A stretch of DNA of 64,000 nt from the NCBI GenBank assembly GCA_016719535.1, contig JADJYX010000001.1, forward strand, positions 558,001 to 622,000. Reading direction: 5' to 3'. The notes below the pieces were generated by a model, which was not told where the DNA came from, ran no database searches, and saw only the letters and a program-made list of their open reading frames with translations. Positions 32,331-40,834 of this stretch are shown here, piece by piece. The DNA comes from Rubrivivax sp. Lineage in GTDB: Bacteria; Pseudomonadota; Gammaproteobacteria; Burkholderiales; Burkholderiaceae_C. Within the stretch, counting starts at the first letter, position 1. Each line of letters opens with the position of its first letter. Both the position numbers and the translations under genes were made by a program.

Positions 32331-33272
32331 ATGCCTCGAACCCGCGCAGAACGCGCCAGATCCACCGTCATGACCCCCATCGATTCCCGACACCGCCTGT
32401 TGCGCCGCCTGGCGCTGGTCTGCACCCTGCTGATGCTGGCCACCATCGGGCTGAGCGCCTACATGCGGCTGTCGCAGGCCGGCATCGGCTGCGCCGACTG
32501 GCCCGCCTGCTACGGCGCACGGCTGGGCGAGCCGCCATCGGCCGACCGTGGCGTGGTGATGGCGCGGCTGGCGCACCGCGTGGTGGCCGCGGCCGCCCTG
32601 CTGCTGGTGATGGTGATGGTGATGCTCAGTGTTGCGCAGCGCCCACGCCTGGTGCGCGAAGGCTGGCTGTCGCTGGCGCTGCTGCTGCTGGCGCTGGCGC
32701 TGGCGGGGCTGGGCATCGTGACGCCCGGTGCACGCGTGCCGGCGGTGGCGATGGGCAACCTGCTGGGCGGCTTTGCCATGCTCGCGCTGTGCTGGCGGCT
32801 GGCATCGCCAGCCCCGGCACCCGGCCTCGGGCGCTGGGCCCTGGCGGGCCTGCTGCTGGTGGCGGTGCAGGTGGCGCTGGGGGCGCTGGTGAGCGCGTCC
32901 TACAGCGCGCTGTCGTGCAGCGGGCTGGTCGATTGCAGCCAGGCGGCACAGGTCACCGGTTGGGACTGGCGCGTGCTGAACCCCTGGCGCGTGCCCGGTG
33001 CCGACACGCCGCTGCCGCTGCAGCGTGCCGGTGCGCCGGCGCCCTGGGCACACCGGGTGCTGGCGCTGGGGGTGCTGGCCACGCTGGCCGGGGTGGCGCT
33101 GCTGGCCTGGCGGCGCGGCCGGCGCGCCGAGGGCCTGGCATTGATCGTGCTGGTCCTGCTGCAGGCCGCGCTGGGGCCGCTGCAGGTGGCCGCCGGCTTC
33201 CCGCTGCTGCTGGTGCTGGCGCACAACCTGACGGCCGCCGCGCTGCTGGCGGTGCTGGCGCGGCTGGTGTAG
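32331..33272 (+). CDS. Heme A synthase-like protein (CtaA/COX15 family), compact paralog
   Basis: The roughly 313-residue, eight-helix protein shows the pseudo-twofold CtaA layout. The GIGCADWPACYG Cys pair and LAHRVVAA are in the first half; a second Cys pair (SCSGLVDC), WAHRVLAL and LAHNLTAA are in the second. CtaA oxidises heme O to heme A using bis-His heme sites. ATG 32331 or 32370 (13 codons later) may be the start; the latter begins close to the first helix. It is divergent from the oxidase-like operon and converges on the longer ctaA. Confidence 0.85.
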   Translation: MPRTRAERARSTVMTPIDSRHRLLRRLALVCTLLMLATIGLSAYMRLSQAGIGCADWPACYGARLGEPPSADRGVVMARLAHRVVAAAALLLVMVMVMLSVAQRPRLVREGWLSLALLLLALALAGLGIVTPGARVPAVAMGNLLGGFAMLALCWRLASPAPAPGLGRWALAGLLLVAVQVALGALVSASYSALSCSGLVDCSQAAQVTGWDWRVLNPWRVPGADTPLPLQRAGAPAPWAHRVLALGVLATLAGVALLAWRRGRRAEGLALIVLVLLQAALGPLQVAAGFPLLLVLAHNLTAAALLAVLARLV

Positions 33273-33285
33273 GCGCTGCCGCCGG

Positions 33286-34440
33286 TCAGCGTGCTGCACG
33301 GGGTACCGCCAGACCGGCAGGGGTTGCCGCCGCGGCTTGCCGGGTGCGCCGTGCGCGCACCAGCAGTGCCGTCAGCAGCGCGATGGCAGCACCGGCGCCG
33401 CCCGTGTGCGCCAGCGCGGCCAGCAGCGGCCAGCCGAGCACCACGTTCGACAGCCCGGTGGTCAGCTGCCACGCGGCCAGGCCGCCCACGCCCCAGGCAA
33501 AGCGGCGCAGGGCCGGATCGCCGGTGCGCGCCAGCCGCAAAGCCATCCAGGCCATCGCCGTCAGCACGACATAGGCCGCCAGGCGGTGCGTATAGTGGAT
33601 CGCCGTCAGGGCCTGGAAGGGCAGCAGGTCGCCGTTGGCGGTCATGCCCAGGTCGCGGCGCAGCGTGAAGCCTTGTTCGAAGTCCATCGCCGGCCACCAG
33701 GAGCCCTGGCAGGCCGGGAAGGTGTTGCACGCCAGCACCGCATAGTTGGTGCTGACCCAGCCGCCGAGCGCGCTCTGCACGATCAGCAGGGCCAGCAGCG
33801 CCCATGCTGCCGATTGCAGCCGCCCCGGCAGCTCGATGCGTGCGCCGCCTTCGGCCTGCGTCTGCGCCGTCAGCAGCATCAGGCCCGCATAGCCACCCAG
33901 CAGGTGCAGCGTGACGATCGCCGGGTAGAGCTTCATCGTCACCGTGAGGGCGCCGAAGGCGCCCTGCACGCAGACCCAGACGAAGGCCGCCGTCGCCCAC
34001 CAGGGCGAACTGACCGCGCCCGGCGCGCGCCGGTGCAGCACCCAGGCGGCGATCATCGACGCCGTGATGAGCGCGCCCAGCGTCGTCGCCAGATAGCGGT
34101 GGATCATCTCGATCCAGGCCTTGCCGGTCGTCACCGGCCCGCTCGGCATGGCGGTCTGGGCGGCGTCGATCTCGCGGCTGGCGCCGAAGGGGCTGGCGCT
34201 GCCGTAGCAGCCCGGCCAGTCGGGGCAGCCGAGGCCCGAGTCGGTGAGCCGCGTGAAGGCGCCGAACAGCACGAGGTCAAAGGTGAGCACCAGCGTCAGC
34301 AGCGTGAGCGCGCGCAGCCGCGCCCCCGGCTGGCCCGACCGGTGACGCCGCCACACCCACAGCAGCGGCACGAGCGCGAAGACGGCCGCCAGGATGAGCA
34401 ATCGAAGGGCAGGCGACAGGTCGTACAGGCTGGAGGTCAT
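33286..34440 (-). CDS. ctaA: Heme A synthase (CtaA/COX15)
   Basis: The 384-residue protein has eight or nine helices. The N-half Cys pair is GCPDWPGCYG, the conserved Glu-His is WIEMIHRYLA, the second Cys pair is CNTFPACQG, and further His are in IHYTHRLAAY and ALAHTGG. It converts heme O to heme A and fits functionally with ctaB upstream of the SCO gene. The conserved Glu-x-x-His is present here but absent from the compact paralog next to it. A DNR-type box lies about 77 bp upstream (centre). Confidence 0.93.
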   Translation of the reverse strand: MTSSLYDLSPALRLLILAAVFALVPLLWVWRRHRSGQPGARLRALTLLTLVLTFDLVLFGAFTRLTDSGLGCPDWPGCYGSASPFGASREIDAAQTAMPSGPVTTGKAWIEMIHRYLATTLGALITASMIAAWVLHRRAPGAVSSPWWATAAFVWVCVQGAFGALTVTMKLYPAIVTLHLLGGYAGLMLLTAQTQAEGGARIELPGRLQSAAWALLALLIVQSALGGWVSTNYAVLACNTFPACQGSWWPAMDFEQGFTLRRDLGMTANGDLLPFQALTAIHYTHRLAAYVVLTAMAWMALRLARTGDPALRRFAWGVGGLAAWQLTTGLSNVVLGWPLLAALAHTGGAGAAIALLTALLVRARRTRQAAAATPAGLAVPRAAR

Positions 34441-34503
34441 GGGGCACTCGGCACTCGGCGTGCGGGTCGAACCGCTGGCGCGAGGCTAGACGTCGCCCCA
34501 GGC

Positions 34504-34630
34504 CTTGTCCTTGACGACGGTCAAGCGGATCGGGCCGCCACGGGAACGATCGTGATGGGCGATGCGGCGGCGTGCGCAATCGTTCCAGACCCTTGTTCGC
34601 TCGCTCACCCGACGCTTGTCCTTGACGACG
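34504..34630. repeat. 16-bp direct repeat in the ctaA upstream region
   Basis: CTTGTCCTTGACGACG occurs at 34504-34519 and again at 34615-34630, 111 bp apart. Only the first copy completes a palindromic FNR-type box. The rest of the 432-bp gap 34441-34872 shows no convincing gene. An open minus-strand frame across both copies merely repeats VVKDK and lacks coding character. Confidence 0.5.
34511..34524. promoter_or_regulatory. FNR/DNR-type box upstream of ctaA
   Basis: TTGACGACGGTCAA has perfectly symmetric arms TTGAC/GTCAA. It lies 71-84 bp before the ctaA start, a distance similar to the boxes before nirS and the oxidase-like operon. Class II spacing predicts a transcript start near 34476. 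Confidence 0.55.
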
Positions 34631-34872
34631 AAGCCCTGGGCGCGTGGGCAACGACCTCGGGTCACAGAGCTTGCTGCGCGTCCTGCCGCGCACCCGTGCG
34701 ACGGTCGGCGGGCGTGGTGCACCCCCTTCACCCCGATGCCGCATGGGCAGGAGACCTGCCGGCACGTTGAGATGGCGCGCCCTTGCGGCGCGATGCGCGT
34801 GGCGCCGAGGCCGGTCGCACCGGCGGCGCGGAATGCGGACCCTGAGGTCTTGCCGACCGTGCGAGCCCGCGT

Positions 34873-35685
34873 TCAGGGGAGCCGCGTGAGCACCGGAACA
34901 CCGCCCTTGCGCAGGCAGCCGGCAGTGACGCTGCCCAGGATCGCCGATTCGAGCGGAGGCCGCCCGTGCGTCGTCATCGCGAGCATTGCGCCACGACGGT
35001 TTTCGACGAAGCGGGCAATCGACTCCGACGGCTCGCCGTGCAGAACCTCCCAGCTGGTGCGCACGCCGTAGCGGGCAGCGATGCCATCGGCACGCGACCG
35101 CAGGAACGACGATGCAAGCGTGTCGTCGCGTGGCGTGTCGCGTCCAGGCTGAGGCGCGGCCGTGATCGCCGTGACCACGGTCACGTCGGCACCGATCCAG
35201 CGGGCGAATGTGGCAGCCTCCTGGGTCATCACTTCCGACACCTGGGAGCCGTCGAGCGGCAGCACCACCGACTGGATCGGCATCGGTTCATGGGGCGTTC
35301 CGGATGATTCGCCTCGTGGCCGGTGCACGACCACCGGCTGCCCGGCGTGGCGCACCACCCGCAGCGCAACGCTCCCCAGCATCGCCTCCATCAACCCGCT
35401 GCGCCCGTGCGAGGTCATCACGATCAGCGTCCTGGGCACGCGACGTGCCTCCTCGATGATGGCGTCGGCGATGTCGCCGGGCGCGACGATGGCCCTGGCG
35501 TCGCCGGACACGCTGGCTGCGAGTGCGCCAAGCTGCTGCGCGGCCACTGCATGCTCTGCCGCGCTGCCGATAAACCTGACCAGCGACAGCCTGACTCCGG
35601 TGGCGCGAGCGATACCGAGGGCATGAGGAAAAACCTCCTCGCCGTACGCCGAGCCGTCAACGGGAATCAAGATACGGTCATACAT
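34873..35685 (-). CDS. Tandem universal stress protein (UspA family)
   Basis: The 270-residue protein has two Usp domains (about 1-135 and 145-270). Each carries the nucleotide-binding glycine motif: SHGRSGLMEAMLGSV in the first and THGRPPLESAILGSV in the second. Tandem Usp proteins are common in anaerobic/NO-responsive regulons of Proteobacteria. ATG 35683-35685 has AGGAG 9 nt upstream; a longer reading is low-complexity. The 282-bp gap to 35968 shows no other gene. Confidence 0.9.
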   Translation of the reverse strand: MYDRILIPVDGSAYGEEVFPHALGIARATGVRLSLVRFIGSAAEHAVAAQQLGALAASVSGDARAIVAPGDIADAIIEEARRVPRTLIVMTSHGRSGLMEAMLGSVALRVVRHAGQPVVVHRPRGESSGTPHEPMPIQSVVLPLDGSQVSEVMTQEAATFARWIGADVTVVTAITAAPQPGRDTPRDDTLASSFLRSRADGIAARYGVRTSWEVLHGEPSESIARFVENRRGAMLAMTTHGRPPLESAILGSVTAGCLRKGGVPVLTRLP

Positions 35686-35967
35686 GAGTGTGACTCCTGC
35701 GAGGGCGAAGCCTCGTGCCAGCATAAGAGATGCCGAGTGCAGCGCGATCGCGTGGCGCGCGTCGTGGCTGCGCATCCGAAGTTGCTCCGCACGCCGGGTC
35801 GTTCCCGGCTTCCTGCGGGGCCGGGTGAGGGCGTCGGCGCAGGCGGCCCGGGCAGGGCGAGCCGGCATGCGACAAGGCGCTGCGCCGACCGAGGCGGCAC
35901 TGCGGCGGGGCACACGATCCAGTGCCAGAGTCGTTCGTGCCGATGGCCGCGCTGGCAGCACCCCGGG

Positions 35968-37977
35968 TCACGCGGCTTCGTCCTTCGCCGCCTGGCGGAT
36001 GGCGTCGACCGCCTCCGGATTCATCAGCGTCGAGAGATCGCCGGGGTCTTCGTCGAGCAACGCGGCCCGGACCACCCTTCGCATCGTCTTCAGGTTCCGG
36101 GTGCGCGGCAGGTCCGAGCAGAATACGATCCGCCTCGGCCTGAACGAACGGCCCAGCCCGCTCACGACCGCGTCCGCGAGCTCCGCTCGAAGCCCGGCGC
36201 TCGCGGGCACGCCGTCGGCAGGTATCACCACGCACACCAGCGCCGCACCCTTGACTGCATCGGGGATCGCGACCGCGGCGGCGTCGACCACCTGGTGAGT
36301 CGCCAGCAACAGTGCCTCGATCTCGGCGGGGCCGGTGCGCTTGCCGGCAATCTTGATCGTGTCATCCGAGCGGCCGTGGATGAACCAGGAGCCGTCGTCG
36401 TCGCGGGATGCCCAGTCTCCGTGCACCCACATGCCGGGGATCCGCCGCCAGTAGCTGTCGAGGTAGCGTTCGGGGTCGCGCCACAGGCCGCGCGTCATGC
36501 CGATGCAGGCCTGGCGCATGACCAGTTCACCGACCTGGCCCGGCGCAACGCTGTTGCCCTGCTCGTCGACGATATCTGCGCCGGTCCCGGGAATGGGGCC
36601 CGAAAAGCTGGCCGGCTTGATCGGGTAGAGCACGTTTGTCGCAAGCAGGCCACCGACCTCGGTGCCGCCGGAATAGTTCATCAGCGGCGCATTGCCTTCG
36701 AGCACGCTGCCGCAAACCCAGGCCCACGCGTCCGGATCCCAAGGCTCGCCCGTCGAGGCTGCGACCCGCAGGCACGACAGGTCGTGCTGTCGACAAGGAT
36801 GGCCCCCGTGGCGTTTCATCATTCTCGCCACCGTCGGACCGATGCCGAGAAAGCTCACCCGGTGCCGCGCCACCAGCCGCCAGAGCCGGTCGGTCTCCGG
36901 GTAGTCGGGCGTGCCCTCGGCCATCACCACGGTCGCACCGGCGAGCAATGCCGCCGTGACCTGCAGCGGTCCCACCAGCCAGCCGAAGTCGGTCATCCAG
37001 AGCAGGCGGTCCTGCGGCTTCAGGTCGAAGCACAGCAGGAAGTCCTCGCCGGTCTTGGCGGTGAGGCCGCAGTGCGTGTGAACGGTTCCCTTCGGCCGGC
37101 CGGACGTGCCCGACGTGTAGACGATCATCAGCGGATGCTCGGCCGACACTTCCCGCGCGGTGTGCCGGGGCGAGCCCGCTTCGACCAACCGGGCCCAGTG
37201 GACCTCCTTCCAGTGCACGCCATCGGCGTCGCGTCTCGTCGTCTCGGGAGCCCCCGGCCCGGCCCGTGCCGCGTCGTGTTGCACCACGACGAGGTGGCGC
37301 AGCGTGGGCACCTCCCGCGCTGCTTCGATGGCCGCGGCGCGCATGTCAACGCGCCGGCCGCGGCGCATGCAGAAGTCCGCGCCGATCAGCGCGACGGCCT
37401 CGGCGTCGTTCAGTCGCGTCGCGATGGCGGCCGCGCCGAATCCCGAAAACATCGGCAGGACGATGCAGCCCACGCGCGCCAGCGCCAGGAATGCGATCGC
37501 GACCTCCGGAGCCATCGGCAGGTAGACGCCCACCGCGTCGCCAGGCCTCAGTCCGAGTGACTCGATCCCCGAGGCCACGCGATTGACCTGTGTGGACAAC
37601 TCGGCATAGCTCAGCGTCCGGATGGAGCCGTCCTCGCCCTCCCAGACCACGGCGGGGTGCGCGCCGCGGCCGGCAGCCAGATGGCGGTCGAGCAGGCTCT
37701 CGGTCATGTTCATCGTGCCGCCGACGCACCACTTCGGCCAGGGTGGGCCAGCCGACTGATCCAGGACCGTGGCGTAGGGTCGGCGAAAGCGGATATCGAG
37801 GTGGCGCAGCAGCGCGTTCCAGAACCACGGCGGGTCTTGCGCCGCCCGGCGCTCGAGCTCGGGGTAGTCGACGAGCCCCTCGGCGTCCATGAAGGCGCGC
37901 CAGTTCGCCGCGGCGCGAAAGGCCTCGCTCGGACGCCAGGCCTGCACCTGGGCGCCGGTCGGCTCGTTCTCAGCCAC
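35968..37977 (-). CDS. Acyl-CoA synthetase (AMP-forming), acetyl-CoA-synthetase-like
   Basis: The 669-residue adenylating enzyme has an N-terminal cap domain, P-loop VYTSGTSGRPKGTVHTH, A5 motif NYSGGTEVGG, hinge GRSDDTIKIAGKRTGPAEIE and the C-terminal Lys in RTRNLKTMRR. It activates a carboxylic acid to its CoA thioester; the acid is unknown. It is a close paralog of the enzyme at 59762-61735. It overlaps the upstream Dabb gene by 8 bp, and both sit behind a TetR-type operator at 38391. Confidence 0.92.
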   Translation of the reverse strand: MAENEPTGAQVQAWRPSEAFRAAANWRAFMDAEGLVDYPELERRAAQDPPWFWNALLRHLDIRFRRPYATVLDQSAGPPWPKWCVGGTMNMTESLLDRHLAAGRGAHPAVVWEGEDGSIRTLSYAELSTQVNRVASGIESLGLRPGDAVGVYLPMAPEVAIAFLALARVGCIVLPMFSGFGAAAIATRLNDAEAVALIGADFCMRRGRRVDMRAAAIEAAREVPTLRHLVVVQHDAARAGPGAPETTRRDADGVHWKEVHWARLVEAGSPRHTAREVSAEHPLMIVYTSGTSGRPKGTVHTHCGLTAKTGEDFLLCFDLKPQDRLLWMTDFGWLVGPLQVTAALLAGATVVMAEGTPDYPETDRLWRLVARHRVSFLGIGPTVARMMKRHGGHPCRQHDLSCLRVAASTGEPWDPDAWAWVCGSVLEGNAPLMNYSGGTEVGGLLATNVLYPIKPASFSGPIPGTGADIVDEQGNSVAPGQVGELVMRQACIGMTRGLWRDPERYLDSYWRRIPGMWVHGDWASRDDDGSWFIHGRSDDTIKIAGKRTGPAEIEALLLATHQVVDAAAVAIPDAVKGAALVCVVIPADGVPASAGLRAELADAVVSGLGRSFRPRRIVFCSDLPRTRNLKTMRRVVRAALLDEDPGDLSTLMNPEAVDAIRQAAKDEAA

Positions 37978-38281
37978 GGCGCAGCGCCGGGTTGGCCGTG
38001 TCGATGTCGCCGACGACGATCTGCACGATTCGCGGCGCCATGAAGGCCTTCATCTCCTGGTGCACCTGGGACACCTGGTAGCGCTCGTGGTCTTCCTCGC
38101 TGTCGAAGGTGGCGACGACCAGCCAGGGGTACTCGCCCGCCCGGGCGGCGAGATTCGGACCGAAGTGATAGTCGCGCACGCAGGGCAGCTCGGCGCGCAC
38201 ACGGGCGGCGTAGGCCTCGACGCGCGCGACGAACGCTGCGTCCGCGTCGACCAGGCGCATCAGGACGGCATGGAAGAACAC
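37970..38281 (-). CDS. Dabb (stress-responsive A/B barrel) domain protein
   Basis: The 103-residue dimeric ferredoxin-like fold protein starts with MFFHAVLMRL and has the conserved His in FHAVL and in DYHFGPN. Dabb proteins include small cyclases and stress proteins; here it is likely an accessory in the catabolic island. It is translationally coupled to the acyl-CoA synthetase (ATG inside an 8-bp overlap). It is the first gene of a two-gene unit divergent from the ABC transporter. Confidence 0.85.
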   Translation of the reverse strand: MFFHAVLMRLVDADAAFVARVEAYAARVRAELPCVRDYHFGPNLAARAGEYPWLVVATFDSEEDHERYQVSQVHQEMKAFMAPRIVQIVVGDIDTANPALRRG

Positions 38282-38390
38282 GCGAAGACTCCTTCCGGGG
38301 ATGGGCTCGATGTGCGGCGCGATGGCCGCCCGGCGGCCCCGCGACGCCCAGTCAGCGCTCGTGGACGCGAAGCGAAGAATATCAAAGGAT

Positions 38391-38406
38391 GAATGAATAG
38401 TCAGTC
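38391..38406. promoter_or_regulatory. TetR-type operator, site 1
   Basis: GAATGA-N4-TCAGTC lies within the longer quasi-palindrome ATGAATGAATAGTCAGTCAT (38389-38408). It lies 110 bp before the Dabb start on the minus strand. The arms are identical to site 2 at 38657 and differ by one base from site 3 at 45568. The pattern resembles known operators of fatty-acid/acyl-CoA-responsive TetR proteins (TGAATGA half sites). Confidence 0.65.
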
Positions 38407-38464
38407 ATGATCTGCGACCCTTCGCCGCCGGTACCACCGGTCGCGGCGGCGTCCCTGTGTCGCA

Positions 38465-38512
38465 CGGTCTGCCGAACAGTCTGCCGAACAGTCTTGCGAA
38501 CGGTCTGCCGCT
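38465..38512. repeat. Four tandem 12-bp repeats between two operators
   Basis: The unit CRGTCTGCCGAA is repeated at 38465, 38477, 38489 and 38501 with few changes (one copy has TCTTGCGAA; the last ends GCCGCT). It lies in the 428-bp gap 38282-38709 between operator sites 1 and 2. It could be regulatory or slippage-prone filler. No gene is evident in the gap. Confidence 0.75.
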
Positions 38513-38631
38513 CGCGCGTGCCGATCGCTTTGTGGCGGCGATCTTTGCATCAACGGCCGCGATGCGGCCTCGCGCACCGTGGGTCCAGGTCGACCGACGC
38601 CGGTCATCCGCCGGTACCCGGGACCGGACTC

Positions 38632-38672
38632 TTGACATCGGGTGTCGCACCTGATCGAATGAACGTTCAGTC
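38632..38672 (+). promoter_or_regulatory. Promoter with overlapping TetR operator (site 2) for the ABC transporter operon
   Basis: A perfect -35 TTGACA (38632-38637), a 17-bp spacer and a -10-like TCGAAT (38655-38660) give a start near 38667, 43 nt before the ATG. The operator GAATGA-ACGT-TCAGTC (38657-38672) overlaps the -10 and start site, ideal for repression. The flanking bases extend the palindrome to 18 bp with one mismatch. Confidence 0.7.
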
Positions 38673-38709
38673 GGTCCGGTGGGCCGGCGCGGACACAGCA
38701 GGAGCAAAC

Positions 38710-39906
38710 ATGAACGGTTCGAAGAGGGTGTTGTTGTCGATCGCGTCGGCGGTTTCGCTGGCGCTGGCGCTGCCCGGCGCCGCAGGGGCGGCGAAGGAGC
38801 CGCTGAAGATCGGCGTGCCGACCGCGCTGACGGGAACGTATTCCGCGCTGGGCGACGAAGCCAAGCGCGCCGTCGAGTTCGCGGTCAACGAGGCCAATGC
38901 CGCAGGCGGGGCCGACGGCCGCAAGGTCGAGGTCCGCTTTCTCGATACCGAGGCCAAGCCCGAGCTGGCTCGCCAGCAGGCCGAGAAGCTGGCTCTCGAA
39001 GGCTTCAACATCATGACCGCCACGATCGCCTCCGGCGAGGTGCTCGCGATCGGGCCCATGCTCAACCGGTGGAACGCGATGTTCGTGGCCACCATCAACA
39101 AGGCCAACGACATCACGGGCAAGCAGTGCCAGGCGCGGCTGTTCCGGGTCAATCGCCCCGACAACTCCGACGCAGCGGTCGTCCAGCCCTGGCTCAAGAC
39201 GCGCAAGGAAGCGAAGTGGGCGATCGTCGCGGCCGACATCGCGTGGGGCCGGAATTCCGGCGAGAGCTTCAAGGCCGCCGCGGGCGCCACCGGCAAGAGC
39301 GTGGTGTCGGAGAACTACCCGCCGTTCGGCAGCAACGACTACGCCGCGCACATCCGCAAAGTGCTCGACTCGGGGGCCGAGGGCGTCTGGGTGGCGCTGG
39401 CTGGCCGCGATGCGATCACCTTCGCCCGCCAGGCCAAGCAGTTCGGCCTGTTCGAAAAGGTCACCACCGGTGGTGTGAGCTTCACGACCGACGGCACGGT
39501 GAAGGTCCTGGGTGACGTCGTCAAGGGCATTCACACGATCGTCAACTACAGCGCCACGCTCGACACGCCCGCCAACAAGAAGTTCGTCGCCGACTGGGCC
39601 AAGGCCTACCCGGGTGAAGCGCCGACCAATTTCCAGGGCGAGACCTACATCGGCATGCAGATCATCCTGCAAGCGGTGAAGAGATCCGGCAGCGTGAAGC
39701 CCGCGGACGTGGCCAAGGCGATCTCCGGCGGCACCTTCGAGACGATTCTCGGCACGCAGGTGATGCGCAAGGCGGACAACCAGCTGATCGGGCCGAACTT
39801 CTTCGGCCTCGTCGAAGAGGCAGGCGGCAAGCTGCAGCCGGTCATCAAGATGACCGTGCCGGCCGAGCTGGCAACGCCGGTTCCGGACGGCAGCTGCAAG
39901 CTCTGA
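38710..39906 (+). CDS. ABC transporter substrate-binding protein (Liv/Leu-Ile-Val family)
   Basis: The 398-residue periplasmic type I binding protein has a signal peptide cut after GAAGA and opens with LKIGVPTALTGTYSALGDEA, the standard Liv receptor motif. Two Cys (KQCQAR, DGSCKL) may form a disulfide. It delivers an amino acid or, in this context, more likely a carboxylate or aromatic/alicyclic acid to the permease encoded next. AGGAG lies 6 nt before the ATG. It is the first gene of an operon of at least seven genes. Confidence 0.93.
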   Translation: MNGSKRVLLSIASAVSLALALPGAAGAAKEPLKIGVPTALTGTYSALGDEAKRAVEFAVNEANAAGGADGRKVEVRFLDTEAKPELARQQAEKLALEGFNIMTATIASGEVLAIGPMLNRWNAMFVATINKANDITGKQCQARLFRVNRPDNSDAAVVQPWLKTRKEAKWAIVAADIAWGRNSGESFKAAAGATGKSVVSENYPPFGSNDYAAHIRKVLDSGAEGVWVALAGRDAITFARQAKQFGLFEKVTTGGVSFTTDGTVKVLGDVVKGIHTIVNYSATLDTPANKKFVADWAKAYPGEAPTNFQGETYIGMQIILQAVKRSGSVKPADVAKAISGGTFETILGTQVMRKADNQLIGPNFFGLVEEAGGKLQPVIKMTVPAELATPVPDGSCKL

Positions 39907-39988
39907 ACATTGCGGCCGCGACGCGGCCCGAACGCCACGGGAGTCACGCGGCTTCGGTGGCGCAGGACCCGACGGAGAACCCTGGGCG

Positions 39989-40834
39989 ATGATTCAAATA
40001 GTCAACGGACTGGTCTACGGAAGCTTCCTGTACGTCCTCGCCGTCGGGTTGGTTCTGATCTTCGGCCTGCGGCGGGTGACCAATTTCGCGCACGGCGGCT
40101 TCTTCATGGTGGGCGCCTACGTGTCGTATGCGGCAGCCGTCCACCTCGGGTTCTGGACCGGAATGGTCGTCTCGGTCGCAGCGCTGGCGCTGTTCGGCGT
40201 GCTGCTCGATCGCTTCGTATTCCGCCCCCTGTCGAAAGAGGAGCCGATCGTCACCCTGCTCGTGACCTTCGGTCTTCTCTTCGTCCTCGAGGACCTGGTC
40301 AGGACGATCTGGGGCAAGGACTTCATCTCGGTGGCGGCGCCCGATGCGCTTGCCGGTTCTGTGATGCTGTTCGGTTCGCAGTTCCCGGTCTACCGGCTGT
40401 TCGTGATCGGGGTCGCCGTGATCGTCGCACTCGGTCTTGCGCTGTGGCTCAGGGCAACCAGGGTGGGTCTGTACGTGCGGGCCTCGAGCGTCGACCCGGT
40501 GACGACCGGCATGCAGGGTGTGGACACGGACCGGCTGAGCGCGTTCGTCGTCGCGATCGGCACCGGGCTCGCGGGGCTGTCGGGGACGATCGCGGGCCCG
40601 CTGATGGCGCTCTCGCCTTCGATGGGGGGCTACATCATCATCGACTGTTTCATCGTGGTGGTGACCGGCGGTCTGACCAGCTTTACCGGCGCGTTCGTCG
40701 CCGCGCTCGTGATCGGACAGTTCCACAACCTCGGCCTGGTCTACCTGCCGGAGGTTGCCTCGGTCATTCCGCTGCTGATCATGGTGCTCGTGCTGGGCTT
40801 GCGCCCGCAGGGGCTGGCGGGGACCGGCAAATGA
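39989..40834 (+). CDS. livH: Branched-chain-type ABC transporter permease, LivH-like
   Basis: The 281-residue, eight-helix permease has the LivH signature region (GLVYGSFLYVLAVGLVLIFG, then NFAHGGFFMVGAYV) and the EAA-like loop around GMQGVDTDRLSAF. It forms the channel with the LivM-like gene, whose ATG overlaps its stop (ATGA). The substrate is not necessarily a branched amino acid given the catabolic neighbours; the symbol denotes family. Confidence 0.92.
   Translation: MIQIVNGLVYGSFLYVLAVGLVLIFGLRRVTNFAHGGFFMVGAYVSYAAAVHLGFWTGMVVSVAALALFGVLLDRFVFRPLSKEEPIVTLLVTFGLLFVLEDLVRTIWGKDFISVAAPDALAGSVMLFGSQFPVYRLFVIGVAVIVALGLALWLRATRVGLYVRASSVDPVTTGMQGVDTDRLSAFVVAIGTGLAGLSGTIAGPLMALSPSMGGYIIIDCFIVVVTGGLTSFTGAFVAALVIGQFHNLGLVYLPEVASVIPLLIMVLVLGLRPQGLAGTGK

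Noticed and set aside
34486..34731. An 81-codon minus-strand frame in the ctaA upstream gap
   Set aside because: It merely translates the 16-bp direct repeat twice (VVKDK), has no ribosome binding site and covers the regulatory box.
38465..38512. CRISPR-like repeat array
   Set aside because: Repeats are 12 bp and directly tandem without spacers; no cas genes nearby.
38407..38706. N-terminal extension of the ABC binding protein beginning near 38407
   Set aside because: It would translate the tandem repeats as RTVC units and run through the promoter and operator; the ATG at 38710 has a good ribosome binding site and signal peptide.
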